Assembly (NCBI RefSeq): GCF_004005935.1
Contig: NZ_SACQ01000004.1
Location: 248,001-312,000, forward strand
Source: Neptunomonas marina
Lineage (GTDB): Bacteria > Pseudomonadota > Gammaproteobacteria > Pseudomonadales > Balneatricaceae
Direction of reading: 5' to 3'
DNA: 64,000 bases
The position numbers and the translations under genes were made by a program. Below are positions 61,708 to 64,000 of this stretch, piece by piece. The notes under the pieces are model-generated. The model saw nothing but the letters and a program-made list of their open reading frames with translations. It had not been told where the DNA came from and ran no database searches. Each line of letters starts with the position of its first letter. The first letter of the stretch is position 1.

Positions 61708-62817
61708 ATGAAATACTTCAAACTACCCGATTTAGGCGAAGGGCTTCCCGAAGCTGAAATTGTTGAGTGGCACGTAAAAGCGGGCGATAGCGTCTCTGTT
61801 GATCAGCTCTTGGTGTCCGTGGAAACCGCAAAAGCGGTGGTGGATGTACCCTCTCCTGTAGATGGAGTGATCGCTCACCTCTTTGGTGCCGAAGGGGACT
61901 CAATCCATACCGGTGAGCCTCTGGTGGAGTTTGTCAGCGACGCTGACGATGATACCGGTACGGTGGTCGGCACGCTGTCGCAGGCTGAACAAACCGGTGA
62001 AGATCACTTTATTATCGGTGCATCCCCAAGTACCCGCGCGCACCAACAGCAGCGCACAACGCCCGCTGTGCGAGCCTTAGCCCAGCGACTTGCAATTGAC
62101 TTAGACACCCTGCAAGGGACAGGCCCCAGCGGTGTGGTAACCATGTCTGATCTTGAGCAGGCATCGCGCCTTAACAGCCAGTTTGGTGTTCCCCAAAAAC
62201 TCAAAGGGGTGCGCAAGCAGATGGCTATCAATATGGCGGCATCTCATGAGCAAGTAGTGCCCGTATCCCTATTCGATGACGCTGATATCTCTGAATGGCC
62301 AGACAATACAGATATCACGATGCGCTTGATCCAAGCGCTTGCTCACGCCTGTACAGAGGTGCCGCTGCTTAACAGTTGGTTTGACGGCCAGCAACTCGCG
62401 CTACGCCAGCACGACAGTGTCGATCTAGGGGTTGCCGTCGATACCGAAAAAGGGCTTTTCGTACCGGTACTGCGTGATATCGGCAAACGCAGCGAAGAGG
62501 ATCTTAGAGAGGGTTTAAACCGGCTCCGCGCTGACGTTGAGGCCCGCACGATCCCACCCAAAGAGCTGCAGGGGGCAACGATTACGCTCTCTAACTTCGG
62601 AACATTAGCTGGCCGCTATGCGACCCCGATCATTGTTCCACCGCAAGTGGCCATCATTGGTGCCGGAGTCATCCGAAAAGCACCGGTGGTGCGTAACGAG
62701 AATATCACTGCAGGTCGAATCTTGCCGGTCTCACTCACGTTTGATCATCGCGTGGCCACAGGCGGCGAAGCAGCACGTTTCTTGAAAGCTTTTATCCACC
62801 ACTTAGAGGGTGTTTAG
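61708..62817 (+). CDS. Dihydrolipoamide acyltransferase (E2) of a 2-oxoacid dehydrogenase complex
   Basis: The 369-aa product has one N-terminal lipoyl domain with the lipoylated lysine in V-E-T-A-K-A-V-V-D-V (about residue 42). A short linker leads to a subunit-binding domain (residues about 110-150, P-A-V-R-A-L-A-Q-R-L-A-I-D-L-D-T). The C-terminal catalytic domain begins near residue 160. The final catalytic motif reads F-D-H-R-V-A-T-G-G-E-A-A-R-F, with threonine where many E2 proteins have aspartate (D-H-R-x-x-D-G). E3 (lipoamide dehydrogenase) is not in this window and must be encoded elsewhere. Confidence 0.9.
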   Translation: MKYFKLPDLGEGLPEAEIVEWHVKAGDSVSVDQLLVSVETAKAVVDVPSPVDGVIAHLFGAEGDSIHTGEPLVEFVSDADDDTGTVVGTLSQAEQTGEDHFIIGASPSTRAHQQQRTTPAVRALAQRLAIDLDTLQGTGPSGVVTMSDLEQASRLNSQFGVPQKLKGVRKQMAINMAASHEQVVPVSLFDDADISEWPDNTDITMRLIQALAHACTEVPLLNSWFDGQQLALRQHDSVDLGVAVDTEKGLFVPVLRDIGKRSEEDLREGLNRLRADVEARTIPPKELQGATITLSNFGTLAGRYATPIIVPPQVAIIGAGVIRKAPVVRNENITAGRILPVSLTFDHRVATGGEAARFLKAFIHHLEGV

Positions 62818-62997
62818 CCAAGCACTGAACCACCCTCTTTGCTAGGTATCTAATAAGTTAAGTTAATAAAAACTGGACATTTTTTATTCAATTGATAGGA
62901 AGACAGGGAAAAACCTGAACTACACTGAACATACTCGGCGAAAGAGATAATACGTGTCACACCATTAAAAGTTCGCCGCAGCAAGAGGGTAAATGCC

Positions 62998-64000
62998 ATG
63001 AGTATTTTTGAGCACTACAAGTCGCGCTACTCCTCAACCGCACAAGAAGAGATGTCTCTTGATGAGTACCTCGAAATCTGTAAGAACGATCCTATGGCTT
63101 ACGCGAGTTCCGCCGAGCGTATGCTCAAAGCGATCGGAGAACCTGAACTTGTCGACACCTCCCGCGATCCTCGCCTAAGCCGAATTTTTGCCAACAAAGT
63201 GATCAAACGTTATCCCGCGTTTGATGAATTTTACGGCACAGAAGAAGCGATCGAAAACGTCGTATCCTACTTTCGCCACGCCGCCCAAGGTCTTGAAGAG
63301 CGCAAGCAGATTCTTTACCTACTCGGCCCAGTGGGGGGTGGTAAATCATCGCTAGCCGAGCGCTTGAAACACCTGATGGAAAAGATCCCCTTTTATGCCA
63401 TCAAAGGCTCGCCTGTCTTTGAATCTCCGCTTGGGTTATTTGATCCAGAAGAGGATGGTGACATCCTTGAGCAGGAGTACAAGATTCCAAAACGTTACCT
63501 CAAGGGCATTATGTCCCCTTGGGCCGTTAAGCGCTTGAACGAGTATGGTGGAGATATCTCTAAATTCCGGGTCGTTAAACTGTACCCGTCTATTTTAAAT
63601 CAGACCGGCATCGCGAAAACGGAGCCGGGCGATGAGAACAACCAAGATATCTCGAGCCTTGTGGGTAAAGTGGATATCCGTAAGTTGGAAGAGTATCCAC
63701 AACACGACCCTGATGCCTACAGCTTCTCGGGCGCGCTCTGCCGTGCTAACCAAGGCTTGATGGAGTTCGTCGAGATGTTTAAAGCGCCGATCAAGGTGCT
63801 TCACCCACTCTTGACCGCTACGCAAGAAGGCAACTACAACAGCACCGAAGGCATGGGTGCTATCCCTTACGACGGTATTATCTTGGCCCACTCGAATGAA
63901 TCTGAGTGGCAGTCATTTAAGAACAACAAAACCAACGAAGCCTTTATCGACCGGGTTTACATCGTCAAGGTACCTTACTGTGCACGGGTTTCCGAAGAGA
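62998..64000 (+). CDS. PrkA-type serine protein kinase (YeaG-like), 3' end outside the window
   Basis: The 334 complete codons visible start with ATG at 62998 (GAGGG upstream) and include the AAA+-type P-loop L-L-G-P-V-G-G-G-K-S-S-L (near residue 114), as expected for PrkA/YeaG. M-S-I-F-E-H-Y and the early Y-L-E-I-C-K-N-D-P region, G-L-M-E-F-V-E-M-F-K and L-A-H-S-N-E-S-E-W follow. The kinase domain of PrkA lies beyond the cut end. It is 180 bases after the E2 gene on the same strand, with no terminator seen. Its usual role is in stress and nitrogen-limitation responses. Confidence 0.93.
   Translation, partial: MSIFEHYKSRYSSTAQEEMSLDEYLEICKNDPMAYASSAERMLKAIGEPELVDTSRDPRLSRIFANKVIKRYPAFDEFYGTEEAIENVVSYFRHAAQGLEERKQILYLLGPVGGGKSSLAERLKHLMEKIPFYAIKGSPVFESPLGLFDPEEDGDILEQEYKIPKRYLKGIMSPWAVKRLNEYGGDISKFRVVKLYPSILNQTGIAKTEPGDENNQDISSLVGKVDIRKLEEYPQHDPDAYSFSGALCRANQGLMEFVEMFKAPIKVLHPLLTATQEGNYNSTEGMGAIPYDGIILAHSNESEWQSFKNNKTNEAFIDRVYIVKVPYCARVSEE

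Overview
The window reads as the chromosome of a gammaproteobacterium, most like a marine Oceanospirillales-type organism. This rests on the dusB-fis pair, the aroQ-accB-accC and prmA-dusB-fis-purH-purD gene orders, BtuB with a cobalamin riboswitch, and a leucine dehydrogenase plus branched-chain 2-oxoacid dehydrogenase operon. The genus is an inference. No tRNA, rRNA, CRISPR array, insertion sequence or phage gene was recognised.

Layout. (1) 1-4.6 kb, minus strand: cobalamin adenosyltransferase (cut by the window edge), btuB with its promoter and cobalamin riboswitch, a 75-aa protein after a PPK2 polyphosphate kinase, and a PanE-like reductase. (2) 4.7-7.7 kb: a YajQ-family protein, a 40-aa lysine-rich protein, a 56-aa ribbon-helix-helix protein, a peptidoglycan-binding-domain protein, a low-molecular-weight tyrosine phosphatase and a periplasmic trypsin-like protease. 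(3) 7.8-43.5 kb: a large exosortase A (XrtA/EpsH) exopolysaccharide locus. (4) 43.9-45.7 kb: ParA-like ATPase and DUF2333 protein. (5) 46-54.4 kb, plus strand: housekeeping genes aroQ, accB, accC, prmA, a zinc-ribbon protein, dusB, fis, purH, purD. (6) 54.6-58.2 kb: three adjacent genes sharing one C-terminal domain, one of them an L,D-transpeptidase. (7) 58.6-62.8 kb: leucine dehydrogenase, E1alpha, E1beta and E2. (8) The start of a PrkA-family kinase gene at the right edge.

The XrtA locus has three parts. A continuous minus-strand run of 15 genes (42.7 down to 24.5 kb, mostly overlapping or within about 30 bp) holds the core: export lipoprotein, chain-length protein, tyrosine autokinase, outer-membrane beta-barrel, WecB epimerase, deacetylase, FemAB-like protein, two EpsH-associated sugar transferases flanking exosortase A/EpsI, glutamine-dependent amidotransferase, two further glycosyltransferases, an O-glycosylation-ligase-type polymerase and a second deacetylase. 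The left part (7.8-13.9 kb) holds a small-molecule loading module: acyl-CoA-ligase-like enzyme, PLP decarboxylase, acyl carrier protein, and one polypeptide that joins both exosortase-associated hydrolases to a glycosyltransferase. Between them (14.1-24.5 kb) is an accessory segment: two asparagine-synthetase-like proteins without the glutaminase cysteine, a membrane-anchored beta-helix protein, a DegT aminotransferase, a CelD/FemAB-like acyltransferase, a glycosyltransferase, a Kdo-transferase (WaaA)-like protein and a TPR protein. An exosortase-associated acyltransferase sits at the right edge.

My best reading is that the core makes, polymerises and exports an exopolysaccharide while the left and middle modules prepare and attach acyl or aminoacyl decorations. 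The decoration chemistry is inference. No PEP-CTERM substrate protein, PrsK/PrsR regulators or XrtA-associated ATPase is visible here.
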